NCBI GenBank assembly: GCA_017306015.1
Contig: JAFKJK010000031.1
Location: 1 to 64,000 of the forward strand
Reading direction: 5' to 3'
From: Propionibacteriaceae bacterium
GTDB taxonomy: Bacteria; Actinomycetota; Actinomycetes; Propionibacteriales; Propionibacteriaceae
DNA length: 64,000 nt
Below the pieces are notes generated by a model. That model was given only the letters and a program-made list of their open reading frames with translations, had not been told where the DNA came from and ran no database searches. Position 1 is the stretch's first letter. Each line of letters begins with the position of its first letter. Shown in pieces: positions 49,944 through 59,949 of this stretch. A program made the translations under genes and the position numbers.

Positions 49944-51319
49944 CGTCGCGCCGCGGGCTGATCGTCGGACTGCTGCTGTGCGTCGTCGCGATCGCCTTCG
50001 AGGCGGTCGCCGTCGTCACCGCGATGCCCGCGGCGGAGGCAGACCTCGGCCAGGTGGAGCTCTACGCGTGGGCCTTCACCGCCTTCATGATCGCCCAGAC
50101 CTTCGCGATCGTCGCGGCCGGCCAGGCCAGCGACCGGGTGGGCCCCAAGCAGCCGCTCGTCGTGGGCTTCATCGTCTTCGCCGCCGGCCTGGTGATCGCC
50201 GGGACGGCGCCGAACATGCTCGTGCTCGTGGCCGGACGGTTCGTCCAGGGCCTCGGCGGCGGCACCATGAACCTGGCCGTGATGGTGCTGGTCGCGCGTC
50301 TGTTCGACGCCCGCGAACGCGCGGTCGTGATCACCTGGATGTCCTTCGCATGGATGCTGCCGGCATTCATCGGGCCGACCATCGCGGCCTGGCTGAGCCT
50401 CACCTGGAGCTGGCACCTGGTGTTCTTCTCCGTCCTTCCGGTGATGGCGGTCGGCGGGGCGCTGATCTTCGGGCCGCTGCGGCGGATCGAACTCGCCCCG
50501 GTCGACCAGACGGACGCCGTCCCGTCCCGGACCGGACACCGGCTGCGATCCGCGGCACTGGTCGCGCTCGGTGCGGCGGCGCTCCAGGTGGCGGGCCAGC
50601 ACATCGAGCTCCTGTCCCTGCTCTGGCTCGCCGCCGGCATCGCGCTGCTCGGCTTCGGCCTGCCGCCGCTGCTGCCCCGCGGCTACCGGCCCACCGGGAC
50701 GGGCCTGGCTGCCAACGTCAACCTGCGGATGCTGGCCGCTGGCGCCTTCTTCGGTGCCGACACCTTCCTCACCCTGATGCTGGTCCGCTCCGAGGGACTC
50801 AACCTGTCCTGGGGCGGCGTCGTGGTCACCATCGGCTCGGCAGGCTGGACGACCGGCTCGTGGCTGCAGTCCCGCAGCTGGCTTCGGCTGCGTCGCGACA
50901 CCATCGCCAGCGTCGGCGCAGCCCTGACCGCGGCCGGGCTCGCGCTGATCGCGGTCGCCGCCTGGTTCCCCGGCTCCCTGCTCGGGCTGATCATCGGCGG
51001 CTGGGTGGTCGCCGGGCTCGGCATGGGCCTGCACATGGCCAGCACCTCCCTGGTGGTGATGCAGCTGTCCGCGGAGCCGGAGCTGGGACGCAACTCCTCG
51101 TCGCTGCAGGTCGGAGAAGCCCTCGGCAATGCGCTCGCCGCCGGCATCGCCGGAACCCTGTTCGCCCTCGCCATGCCCGACCAGCGGCTGGCCTTCGGAA
51201 TCCTGTTCACGGCGATGGGCGTGATCGCCGCCGCGGCGCTCGTCTCGTCGCTGCGGATCGGCCCGGTCGTGAACCACTCGATCGTGCCCCCTGATCCGGA
51301 CCTATATCGTGTCGTCTGA
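49907..51319 (+). CDS. MFS drug/metabolite transporter
   Basis: 470 residues, 12-14 membrane segments of the DHA2-like type. SDRVGPKQPLVVGF (motif A) lies after helix 2 and the RFVQGLGGGTMNLAV segment after helix 3-4. The C-terminal half is shorter in loops. Substrate unknown. ATG start after GGGAGCGCGC. Next to malQ on the same strand, but the two look functionally unrelated. Confidence 0.88.
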   Translation: MDESTQSARPIAPSRRGLIVGLLLCVVAIAFEAVAVVTAMPAAEADLGQVELYAWAFTAFMIAQTFAIVAAGQASDRVGPKQPLVVGFIVFAAGLVIAGTAPNMLVLVAGRFVQGLGGGTMNLAVMVLVARLFDARERAVVITWMSFAWMLPAFIGPTIAAWLSLTWSWHLVFFSVLPVMAVGGALIFGPLRRIELAPVDQTDAVPSRTGHRLRSAALVALGAAALQVAGQHIELLSLLWLAAGIALLGFGLPPLLPRGYRPTGTGLAANVNLRMLAAGAFFGADTFLTLMLVRSEGLNLSWGGVVVTIGSAGWTTGSWLQSRSWLRLRRDTIASVGAALTAAGLALIAVAAWFPGSLLGLIIGGWVVAGLGMGLHMASTSLVVMQLSAEPELGRNSSSLQVGEALGNALAAGIAGTLFALAMPDQRLAFGILFTAMGVIAAAALVSSLRIGPVVNHSIVPPDPDLYRVV

Positions 51320-51345
51320 TCCGTCCCCGAACCGGAGGCCCTGCG

Positions 51346-53490
51346 ATGGCATTGTCCAGCCCAGCACTACGCCAGCTGGCTGAGGCGTTCGGCATCGCCA
51401 CCGAGTTCTGGGACTGGAAGGGACGCCTGACCGAGATCACCGACTCGACCGTGATCGCGATCCTCGCCGGCATGGACGTCGACGCGTCCGACCCCGAGCA
51501 CGCCCAGCAGGCGCTGGACGCGCTGTGGCTGCGTCCCTGGACGCGGACGCTGCCGCCGTTCACCATCACCGAGCAGGGGGTCGAGCGACGTGTCCTCGTG
51601 CACGTGCCGCACGGCACCGGGGTCCGGGTGGAGGTGCTGCTGGAGGACGGCGGCACCGTGGACGTCGCCCAGGTCGAGCACGTCGTCGAACCCCGCGCCG
51701 TGGACGGACAGCTGACCGGCGAGGCCGCGTTCCTCCTGCCCGGCACACTGCCGCTCGGCTACCACCGTCTCCTGGCCACGACCGGGGCCGGGCAGGTCGA
51801 GGCCACCCTCGTCGTCAGCCCGCGGTTCCTCGGCTTCCCCGAGAGCATGGGCGAGGCGCGGGTCTGGGGCTACTCGACCCAGCTGTACAGCCTGCGGTCG
51901 GCCGGTTCGTGGGGCTTCGGCGACCTGGTCGACCTGGCGGACCTGGCGACCTGGTCGGCCACCCGGCAGTCCGCCGGCTTCGTCCTCGTGAACCCGCTGC
52001 ACGCCGCCGAGCCGACACCGCCGCTGGAGGCCTCGCCCTACCTGCCGATGTCCCGGCGCTACGTCAACCCGCTGTACGTGCGGCCTGAGGCCGTCCCCGA
52101 GTACGCGGAACTGGACGACGAGGACCGGGCCCGGATCGCCACGCTCAAACAGGACCTCGAGCAGCGGCTGGCCGGGAGCGAACTGCTCGACCGTGACCAG
52201 GTGTGGGACGCGAAGATCGCCGCACTGCGGATCATCTTCGACCACGGCCTGCGGCCGGCCCGGCAGCTGGCATTCGACGACTTCGTCCGCCGCGAGGGAC
52301 GCGGGCTGAGCCAGTTCGCCACCTGGTCGGCCTTGGTGATCGCCGAGGGAGCGAACTGGCGGGAATGGCCGACGGAGCTGCGGGACGCGTCCTCGCCGGA
52401 GGTGGCCGCGTTCGCCGCCGATCACGTCGACGACGTCCGGTTCCACGAGTGGCTGCAGTTCGCGGCGGACGAGCAGTTGCACGCCGCCCACGGCACGGCC
52501 CGCAGCACCGGCATGCGGATCGGCGTCATGAACGACCTGGCCGTCGGGGTGAGCGCGAAGAGCGCGGAGGCCTGGACCTACTCCGACCTCTTCGCCGACG
52601 GCCTGAGCGTGGGCGCGCCGCCCGACCACTTCAACCAGGCCGGCCAGGACTGGAGCCAGGCCCCGTGGCGTCCCGACCGGCTCGAGGAACTGTCGTACGC
52701 ACCCTTCCGGCAGATGGTGGCCGGCATCCTGCACAACTCGGGCGGCATCCGGGTCGACCACATCATGGGCCTGTTCCGGCTGTGGTGGATCCCCGAAGGC
52801 ATGGGGCCCGGCCGCGGCAGCTACGTCCGCTACAACCACGAGGCGCTGGTGGGCATCCTCGCGCTGGAGGCCCATCGCGCGGGCGCGCTGGTGGTCGGCG
52901 AGGATCTCGGCGTCGTCGAGCCGTGGGTGCGGGGCTACCTGCACGACCGGGGCATTCTCGGCACCTCGATCGCCTGGTTCGAGCGGGACGCGGCCGGCCA
53001 GCCGCTGCCGCCGGACTCCTGGCGGGAGTACTGCCTGGCTTCGGTGACCACCCATGACCTGCCGCCGACGGCCGGCTACCTCGCCGGCGACCACATCCGG
53101 CTGCAGCACGAGCTGGGCCTGCTCACCGAGTCCCTGGACGCCGAACTGGCGACCGCGCAGGCCGAGCTGAGCGCCTTCATCGACGCCCTGCGCCGCGGAG
53201 GGTTCCTCGCGCAGGACTCCACGGTGGTCGAGGACATCGTGCTGGCGCTGCACCGCTACCTGGTGGCGACCCCGTCCCGGGTGCTCTGTGCGGCACTGAC
53301 CGACGCGGTGGGGGAGCGGCGCACGCAGAACCAGCCCGGGACGCACCTGGAGTACCCCAACTGGAGGGTGCCGCTGGCCGGCCCGGACGGCCGTCCCCTC
53401 CTGCTGGAAGAGGTGTTCACCGACGCGCGGACCTTCCGGCTGGCGGCGGTGATGAACGAGATCGGTGGTTCGCTGGATCCGGCGGGCTGA
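51346..53490 (+). CDS. malQ: 4-alpha-glucanotransferase
   Basis: 714 residues, GH77 enzyme that transfers maltodextrin segments. Active-site regions: VDHIMGLFRLWW (nucleophile Asp), VVGEDLGVVE (acid/base Glu) and SVTTHDLPPTAGY (third Asp). The N-terminal extension of about 150 residues with a beta domain (VLVHVPHGTGVRVEVLLE) is typical of actinobacterial MalQ. ATG start after GGAGG. Confidence 0.95.
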   Translation: MALSSPALRQLAEAFGIATEFWDWKGRLTEITDSTVIAILAGMDVDASDPEHAQQALDALWLRPWTRTLPPFTITEQGVERRVLVHVPHGTGVRVEVLLEDGGTVDVAQVEHVVEPRAVDGQLTGEAAFLLPGTLPLGYHRLLATTGAGQVEATLVVSPRFLGFPESMGEARVWGYSTQLYSLRSAGSWGFGDLVDLADLATWSATRQSAGFVLVNPLHAAEPTPPLEASPYLPMSRRYVNPLYVRPEAVPEYAELDDEDRARIATLKQDLEQRLAGSELLDRDQVWDAKIAALRIIFDHGLRPARQLAFDDFVRREGRGLSQFATWSALVIAEGANWREWPTELRDASSPEVAAFAADHVDDVRFHEWLQFAADEQLHAAHGTARSTGMRIGVMNDLAVGVSAKSAEAWTYSDLFADGLSVGAPPDHFNQAGQDWSQAPWRPDRLEELSYAPFRQMVAGILHNSGGIRVDHIMGLFRLWWIPEGMGPGRGSYVRYNHEALVGILALEAHRAGALVVGEDLGVVEPWVRGYLHDRGILGTSIAWFERDAAGQPLPPDSWREYCLASVTTHDLPPTAGYLAGDHIRLQHELGLLTESLDAELATAQAELSAFIDALRRGGFLAQDSTVVEDIVLALHRYLVATPSRVLCAALTDAVGERRTQNQPGTHLEYPNWRVPLAGPDGRPLLLEEVFTDARTFRLAAVMNEIGGSLDPAG

Positions 53491-53500
53491 CCGGATCGTC

Positions 53501-54055
53501 TCACGAACCGGTGGCCTCCACGCCGGCTCGGGCGAACTCGGCCACCACCTGATCGACCCGATCGGGTGCGACGGCGGCGGTCAGGTCGAGCAGGACGCGG
53601 GTCGGACGGCCGGTGGCCGCGGCGTCCAGAGCGGTGGCGCGGACGCAGTAGTCGGTCGCGATGCCGACGACGTCGACCTCGGTCACGTCGTGGGCTGCCA
53701 GCCAGTCGGCCAGCGACGTCCCGTCGGCGAAGCCCTCGAAGCCGGAATATGCGGCGGCGTATTCCCCCTTGTCGAACACCGCATCGAAGGGGTACCCCGA
53801 CAGCGCCGGGTGAAGCTCGGCTCCACGCGTCCCGGCCACGCAGTGCGGCGGCCAGGAGTCCACGTAGTCGGGCTCGGCCGAGAAGTGGGCACCCGGGTCG
53901 ATGTGGTGGTCGCGGGTCGCCACCACGACGTCGTAACCAGCTGACGGCAGGTACCCGGCGAGCCGCTCGGCGACGGCGTTGCCTCCCGCGACGGCCAGCG
54001 AGCCGCCTTCGCAGAAGTCGTTCTGGACGTCCACGACGATCGCTGCCCGGCTCAT
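53501..54055 (-). CDS. pncA: Nicotinamidase
   Basis: 184 residues, isochorismatase fold. It hydrolyses nicotinamide to nicotinate. Catalytic triad: Asp9 (IVVDVQNDF), Lys in FDKGEYAAAYS and Cys in GIATDYCVRATAL; the metal-site His residues are in TRDHHIDPGAHF. ATG overlaps the pncB stop (TGATG-type), making a nicotinate-salvage pair. Confidence 0.93.
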   Translation of the reverse strand: MSRAAIVVDVQNDFCEGGSLAVAGGNAVAERLAGYLPSAGYDVVVATRDHHIDPGAHFSAEPDYVDSWPPHCVAGTRGAELHPALSGYPFDAVFDKGEYAAAYSGFEGFADGTSLADWLAAHDVTEVDVVGIATDYCVRATALDAAATGRPTRVLLDLTAAVAPDRVDQVVAEFARAGVEATGS

Positions 54056-55455
54056 TTCTGCACCTTTCCCTTCGGCTTCGCCACCCGCCTCACCCCGGAG
54101 TAGGGCATCTCCGAATCGGCTCCGTCTGCGGTGAGCATGATCGTCGGCAGTGCGGGCTCGCCCCGGCTCATCTTCAGTGCCTCCAGCGGGAGCTCCGCGC
54201 GCGCCCGCTGGTGCCGTTCGCGGGCTGTCTCCAGGGACTCGCGGCCGACCGGCTTGCCCTTGCGCATCAGCTCCACCAGCAGCGGACGGTCGTTGCCGTC
54301 GTCCGCCGGCTGCGCGCCGATGCCGACCACCTCCGCCTCCGCGCGTCCCTTGGCGTTGAGCCGGCGCAGCGCGTGCTTGCGGCCGCCGATGCTGACCTTG
54401 TCCAGGCTCTTCTTCGCCACGGGCAGCAGCGGCGCGTCCTTCCCGTCCTCGGTCGCGCGGGCGACGAGCTTGTAGACGAAGCCGCAGGTCGGGGCCCCCG
54501 AGCCGGTCACCAGGGACGTGCCGACGCCGTAGGCATCCACCGGCGCGCTGCGCAGGGCGGCGATCTGGTACTCGTCCAGGTCGGAGGTGACGATGATCTT
54601 CGTGTCCTTCGCGTCCAGGGAGTCGAGCAGGGCTCGGGCGGCGACGGCCTGTTCGGCCAGGTCTCCGGAGTCGAGCCGGATCGCGCCCAGCCTGCCCTTG
54701 CTGAGCCGGACGCCGGTCCGCACGGCCTCCTCGATGTCGTAGGTGTCGACGAGCAGGGTGGTCGAGCGCCCCAGGGTCTTCAGCTGGGCCCGGAACGCGT
54801 CCTCCTCGCTGTCGTGCAGGAGCGTGAAGGAGTGGGCGGCCGTGCCGGTCGTGGGGATGCCGTAGCTGCGTCCGGCCTCCAGATTGGAGGTCGAGGCGAA
54901 GCCGGCGACGTAGGCGGCCCGGGCGGCGGCGACGGCTGCGTACTCGTTGGTGCGGCGCGATCCCATCTCGATGCAGGGACGGCCCGCGGCCATCGCGGTC
55001 ATCCGGGACGCGGCAGAGGCGACGGCGCAGTCGTAGTTGTAGATGCTCAGCAGGACCGTCTCCAGGATCACGGTCTCGGCGAACGTCCCCTCGACCACCA
55101 GGATCGGCGAGCCCGGGAAGTAGACCTCGCCCTCGGGGTAGCCCCACACGTTCCCGCGGAACTTGTACCGGCTCAGCCAGTCGGCGAGGTCGGTGTCGAT
55201 GACGTTCTCCTCCAGCAGGAAGTTGAGCGCCGACTCGTCGAAGCGGAACGCCTGGATCGCCTCCAGCGCCCGGCCGACGCCGGCGACGACGCCGTACCGC
55301 CGGCCGTCCGGCAGGCGGCGCGCGAACAACTCGAACACACTGGCCCGGTTGGCCGTCTTCGATCGCAGCGCGGCACGGATCATGGTCAGCTCGTACTGGT
55401 CGGTGAGCAGGGCCGTGCTCGGAGCAGCCGAAGTGGGCGCCGTCAGGACAGTCAT
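54052..55455 (-). CDS. pncB: Nicotinate phosphoribosyltransferase
   Basis: 467 residues. It makes nicotinate mononucleotide from nicotinate and PRPP, following PncA. Recognisable motifs: TDQYELTMIRAAL at the N-terminus, FELFARRLPDGRRYGV, the histidine segment TTGTAAHSFTLLHDSE and IRLDSGDLAEQAVAAR. Divergent from clpS with a 66-bp gap, an order also found in mycobacteria (pncB1-clpS). Confidence 0.95.
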   Translation of the reverse strand: MTVLTAPTSAAPSTALLTDQYELTMIRAALRSKTANRASVFELFARRLPDGRRYGVVAGVGRALEAIQAFRFDESALNFLLEENVIDTDLADWLSRYKFRGNVWGYPEGEVYFPGSPILVVEGTFAETVILETVLLSIYNYDCAVASAASRMTAMAAGRPCIEMGSRRTNEYAAVAAARAAYVAGFASTSNLEAGRSYGIPTTGTAAHSFTLLHDSEEDAFRAQLKTLGRSTTLLVDTYDIEEAVRTGVRLSKGRLGAIRLDSGDLAEQAVAARALLDSLDAKDTKIIVTSDLDEYQIAALRSAPVDAYGVGTSLVTGSGAPTCGFVYKLVARATEDGKDAPLLPVAKKSLDKVSIGGRKHALRRLNAKGRAEAEVVGIGAQPADDGNDRPLLVELMRKGKPVGRESLETARERHQRARAELPLEALKMSRGEPALPTIMLTADGADSEMPYSGVRRVAKPKGKVQK

Positions 55456-55521
55456 GCGCTCAGCGTAACCAGCGATCCCTCGCTGGGGCAGGCTGTGGTC
55501 GCCCGGTGCAACAATGGACGG

Positions 55522-55830
55522 GTGACCACACCCCACCTTCCCGACCAGCCATCGGGCGCGACGGTCACCCGCGAGCGGCCGGCTGAGGCCGAGCAGACCC
55601 TCACGCCCTGGGTGACGATCGTCTGGGACGACCCGGTGAACCTGATGAGCTACGTCACCCATGTGTTCAGCACCTACTTCGGCTATCCGGAGGAGCGCGC
55701 AGCCGAACTCATGCTCACCGTGCACAACAGCGGCAAGGCCGTGGTCTCGACCGGCACCAGGGAGCAGATGGAGATCGACGTCGACGCGATGCACGGCTAC
55801 GGGCTGTGGTCCACGCTGGAGCCGGCGTGA
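55522..55830 (+). CDS. clpS: ATP-dependent Clp protease adaptor ClpS
   Basis: 102 residues. ClpS delivers N-degron substrates to ClpC/ClpA-ClpP. WVTIVWDDPVNLMSYVTHVF, FGYPEERAAELMLTVHNSG and GTREQMEIDV are family-typical; an N-terminal flexible tail of about 25 residues precedes. GTG start at 55522. Overlaps the DUF2017 gene by GTGA. Confidence 0.95.
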   Translation: MTTPHLPDQPSGATVTRERPAEAEQTLTPWVTIVWDDPVNLMSYVTHVFSTYFGYPEERAAELMLTVHNSGKAVVSTGTREQMEIDVDAMHGYGLWSTLEPA

Positions 55831-56387
55831 AGAGTGCCTTCAAGCGCACCGGCTCGCTGATCCGGATGCGCCTCACCGACTACGAGGCCGGGTTGCTGAC
55901 CTCCCTGGTCCAGCAATTGGTCGAACTCATCGACGTGCAGGCCGCCGAGCCCGAGACGTCGGACCCGTTCGACCGCTGGCAGGCCGAGCTGGCGTCCGTG
56001 GAGCCGCTCGACCGCACCGATCCGGTGATCAGCCGGCTGTTCCCCGACGCCTACCCCCATGACCCTGCGGCCTCGGCGGAGTTCCGTCGGCTCACCCAGA
56101 CCCGGCAGCGCAACGACCGGCGGGACCAGGCCGAGGTGGTGTTGGCCGCCCTCGAGGAGAGCGGGGCGGGCGAGCGACCCGTGCAGGTGCCGCTCGCCGA
56201 ACTCGACGCCTGGCTGAAGACGTTGACGGCATTGCGCCTGAGCCTGGCCTCGCGCCTGGGCATCCGGACGGCGGACGACATCGACGGCGTGGAGTCTCTC
56301 GGCGATGACGATCCGCGCAGCTACGTCTACCGGGTGTACGAGTGGCTGGCCTACGTCACCGACAGCCTGATCTCGCTGCAGCCCTGA
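55827..56387 (+). CDS. DUF2017 family protein
   Basis: 186 residues, helical, with MRLTDYEAGLLTSLVQQLVELI near the N-terminus and YVYRVYEWLAYVTDSLISLQP at the end. It always follows clpS in actinobacteria and is probably involved with the Clp system, but has no established activity. GTG start overlaps the clpS stop. Confidence 0.9.
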   Translation: MKSAFKRTGSLIRMRLTDYEAGLLTSLVQQLVELIDVQAAEPETSDPFDRWQAELASVEPLDRTDPVISRLFPDAYPHDPAASAEFRRLTQTRQRNDRRDQAEVVLAALEESGAGERPVQVPLAELDAWLKTLTALRLSLASRLGIRTADDIDGVESLGDDDPRSYVYRVYEWLAYVTDSLISLQP

Positions 56388-56432
56388 CCAGATTTTCGTG
56401 CGTCCCGCGTTTTGAAATGGTGCGGCGACCGG

Positions 56433-56451
56433 GCAGGTGAGGCTATCCTTA
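56433..56451 (+). promoter_or_regulatory. DtxR/IdeR-like iron box upstream of feoABC
   Basis: GCAGGTGAGGCTATCCTTA matches the consensus TTAGGTTAGGCTAACCTAA at 14 of 19 positions, including the central AGGCTA. It ends 5 bp before the feoA ATG, so bound repressor would block transcription or leader. This fits iron repression of ferrous iron uptake. Confidence 0.75.
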
Positions 56452-56456
56452 CTCAC

Positions 56457-56693
56457 ATGTACGTAGGCGTCGGGCTTGACAGAGCCCCGATCGGAACCGC
56501 GCTCACCCTTGTCGAAGCCGACATCGACGCTGCCCCCGCGCATCGGCTCGCCTCGTTCGGGTTGCGGGTCGGCTCCGGCTTCTCGGTGCTCTCCCGCACG
56601 GCAGGTGGGGGACGGGTGGTGCTCGTCGCCGGCTCCCGGGTTGCCGTCGGCCGTTCGCTGCTCGCCGGTCTGCGGGCCGAGGTCCGCGCCTGA
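56457..56693 (+). CDS. feoA: FeoA-like ferrous iron transport protein
   Basis: 78 residues with an SH3-like fold: LVEADIDAAPAHRLASFGLRVGSGF then VVLVAGSRVAVGRSLLAGL. FeoA assists FeoB. It begins just after the iron box and its TGA overlaps the feoB ATG. Confidence 0.9.
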   Translation: MYVGVGLDRAPIGTALTLVEADIDAAPAHRLASFGLRVGSGFSVLSRTAGGGRVVLVAGSRVAVGRSLLAGLRAEVRA

Positions 56694-58702
56694 TGTCCGT
56701 CGCCGAGCGCGCCGCCTCCTCCGTCCCGACGCTGTCGGTCAAGCAGTGCTGCCACACCGGCGGGGGCGAGGGCGCCGGGCCGCAGAGCCCGGTCGTCGCC
56801 CTGGCGGGAGCCCCGAACACCGGCAAGTCGACGCTGTTCAACGCTCTGACCGGCGCGAACGTCACCATGGGCAACTGGCCCGGGACGACGGTCGAGGTCT
56901 CGCGCGGCGCCTGGCACGCCCCGGCGAGCTGCCTGTGTGAGGGCTGCACCTGCCCCGACAGCCAGCCACTGGACATCACCCTGGTCGACCTGCCCGGTGC
57001 CTACTCCCTCGATCCGCACTCCCCGGACGAGGCGCTCACCCGGGAACTGCTGATCGGGGGACCGGCGGACGAGCGTCCCGACATCGCGGTCGTCACCTGC
57101 GACGCCTCCCGGCTGACCGGATGCCTGTACCTGGTCGCCCAGCTGCGCGAGCAGGGCCTGGCGATGGTGGTGGCCCTGACCATGGGGGACGTCGCGGACA
57201 AGCGCGGCATCGTCGTTGACGTGGACGCCCTGACCGAGCGTCTCGGCGTCCCCGTCGTGGCCATCGACCCGCGGCGGCGCGGCGGACTCGGTGGACTCGC
57301 CATCGCCGTCCGGGACGCTCTGGGCGTGCCAGCGCCCGACCCCAGGCCCGTCCCGGCCGATGCTGACGCCCTCGCGCTCGAGGACGACCGGTTCTCCTGG
57401 ATCGCGGACGTCGTCGAGGCCGCCACGACGGCAACCGCGAAGGACGCCCGGACGCGGTCCGACAAGGTGGATCGCTGGGTGACGGCGCCCGTTCTCGGGC
57501 CGCTGATCTTCCTCGCGGTGATGTGGCTGGTGTTCCAGGTCACGACGACGATCGCCGCTCCACTGCAGGACTTCCTCGACACGCTCTTCAGCGGGCCGGT
57601 CACCGATGCCACGGTCGCCGGACTCCACGCGGTGGGACTCGGCGACACCTGGGTGCAGGGCCTGCTCGTGGACGGACTGATCGCCGGTGTCGGCATGCTG
57701 CTGACCTTCGTCCCGCTGATGACGCTGATGTTCATCCTGCTGGCGCTGCTGGAGGACTCCGGCTACCTGGCGCGCGCGGCGGTGGTCACCGACCGGCTGA
57801 TGCGCCGGATCGGCCTGCCCGGCCGCGCCTTCCTGCCGCTCATCGTCGGCTATGGCTGCAACGTGCCGGCCATCAGCGGCACGCGAATCCTGCCGAACGC
57901 CCGGCACCGCATCCTGACCGCGCTGCTGGTGCCGTTCACCGCGTGCACGGCACGCCTGACGGTGTTCGTGATGATGGGCTCCATCTTCTTCGGCGCCTAC
58001 GCCGGGACGGCCGTGTTCGGCATGTACCTCACCTCGATCGTGATCATCGTGCTGGTCGGGCTCGCGCTGCGGGGGACGCTGTGGAAGGGCGAGCCGATCG
58101 AACCCCTGGTGATCGACCTGCCGGCCTACCAGGTGCCGACGCTGCGGCTGACCGCGTCGGTGACCTGGGTGAAGCTGAAGGGCTTCCTGCAGACCGCGAC
58201 CGGGATCATCCTCGTCACGGTGATCGGGGTCTGGCTGCTGCAGTCGATCCCCACCCAGCCCGGCGAGGCGTTCGGCGAGGTGCCGGTGCAGGACTCGGTC
58301 TACGGCGTCGCGGCCCAGGCGATCACTCCGGTGTTCGCCCCCGCGGGCTTCAACAGCTGGCAGAGCGCCTCCACCCTGGTGGTCGGCTTCGTCGCCAAGG
58401 AGGCGGTGATCTCGTCCTGGGCGCAGACCTACGCGGTCGCCGAGCCCGAGGAGGGCGGTGCTCCCGGCGACCTCGGGGTCGCGGTGATGAACACCTTCGT
58501 CGAATCCTCGGGCGGCCATCCGATCCCGGCGGCGCTGGCGTTCATGATCTTCTTGCTGGCCTACACGCCCTGCGTCGCGACCGTCGCCACCCAGTGGCGG
58601 GAGATCGGCGGACGCTGGACGTTGTTCGGCGTCGGCCTGCAGCTGGTGGTCGCGTGGACGCTGGCCGTGGCCGTCTTCCAGGTGGGAAGGCTGTTCTGGT
58701 GA
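56693..58702 (+). CDS. feoB: Ferrous iron transporter FeoB
   Basis: 669 residues. An N-terminal GTPase domain has G1 GAPNTGKS (39-46), G3 DLPG (99-102), and TMGD at 163-166 where NKxD/NMxD would stand, then a GDI region and the membrane pore (about 260 onward) with YGCNVPAI and the second gate motif. A short N-terminal Cys-rich stretch (KQCCHTGGG) and an inserted Cys cluster (C80, C82, C85, C87) before G3 are unusual. The length is close to short FeoB proteins. Coupled to feoA and feoC. Confidence 0.93.
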   Translation: MSVAERAASSVPTLSVKQCCHTGGGEGAGPQSPVVALAGAPNTGKSTLFNALTGANVTMGNWPGTTVEVSRGAWHAPASCLCEGCTCPDSQPLDITLVDLPGAYSLDPHSPDEALTRELLIGGPADERPDIAVVTCDASRLTGCLYLVAQLREQGLAMVVALTMGDVADKRGIVVDVDALTERLGVPVVAIDPRRRGGLGGLAIAVRDALGVPAPDPRPVPADADALALEDDRFSWIADVVEAATTATAKDARTRSDKVDRWVTAPVLGPLIFLAVMWLVFQVTTTIAAPLQDFLDTLFSGPVTDATVAGLHAVGLGDTWVQGLLVDGLIAGVGMLLTFVPLMTLMFILLALLEDSGYLARAAVVTDRLMRRIGLPGRAFLPLIVGYGCNVPAISGTRILPNARHRILTALLVPFTACTARLTVFVMMGSIFFGAYAGTAVFGMYLTSIVIIVLVGLALRGTLWKGEPIEPLVIDLPAYQVPTLRLTASVTWVKLKGFLQTATGIILVTVIGVWLLQSIPTQPGEAFGEVPVQDSVYGVAAQAITPVFAPAGFNSWQSASTLVVGFVAKEAVISSWAQTYAVAEPEEGGAPGDLGVAVMNTFVESSGGHPIPAALAFMIFLLAYTPCVATVATQWREIGGRWTLFGVGLQLVVAWTLAVAVFQVGRLFW

Positions 58703-58944
58703 GCGGGCCGCTGACCGCCGTCCTGGCCCAGGTGGAGGCCGGGACGCCGACGCTGGTCGAGATCGCCCGCAGGACCGGGCTGTCGGAGGAAGTGACGCGC
58801 GCTGCCGTCGACCACCTGCTGCGCAGCGGACGGCTGGCCGCCGACCAGGTCCCGATCGGCTGCCCGCCGGGCGGGTGCGGAGGGTGTGCGGTGGCGGCGA
58901 CCTGCTCGCAGCCGGTGATGCTCAGCCTGTCCGTGCGCCGCTGA
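58699..58944 (+). CDS. feoC: FeoC-like winged-helix protein with Cys cluster
   Basis: 81 residues. The N-terminal half is a winged helix (TLVEIARRTGLSEEVTRAAVDHLL), the C-terminal half carries CPPGGCGGC...C (C55, C60, C63, C69), as in Fe-S-binding FeoC. It overlaps the feoB stop by GTGA. It may regulate FeoB activity or stability. Confidence 0.85.
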   Translation: MSGPLTAVLAQVEAGTPTLVEIARRTGLSEEVTRAAVDHLLRSGRLAADQVPIGCPPGGCGGCAVAATCSQPVMLSLSVRR

Positions 58945-58947
58945 GGC

Positions 58948-59115
58948 CTACCAGACCTCAGGGGGTTGGCGGCGATCGTTCGGCGTCCTGTGCGGGTCGG
59001 CCTGAGCCTGGCCGGTGAGCCGCTCCCAGCCGTCCCGGACGGCACGCTGGGCGTCGTCCATGGCGCGCAGTGCCCGCATGGCGAGCTTGGCGGCATCGAT
59101 CGGTTCGGCTTTCAC
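58948..59115 (-). CDS. Small hypothetical protein
   Basis: 55 residues, helical and charged (AKLAMRALRAMDDAQRAVRDGWERL), with a polar tail. The GTG at 59115 has GGAGGG directly before it, closer than ideal. It converges on feoC (3-bp gap) and is divergent from murI (30 bp). No family recognised; it could be real but is not strongly supported. Confidence 0.45.
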   Translation of the reverse strand: MKAEPIDAAKLAMRALRAMDDAQRAVRDGWERLTGQAQADPHRTPNDRRQPPEVW

Positions 59116-59145
59116 CCCTCCATTGTGCCGGTATCCTCCATCGTT

Positions 59146-59936
<791 letters not shown>

Positions 59937-59949
<13 letters not shown>

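Noticed and set aside
53501..55455. Long open frames across pncA/pncB on the plus strand
   Set aside because: Low-complexity Arg-rich translations opposite well-recognised enzymes.
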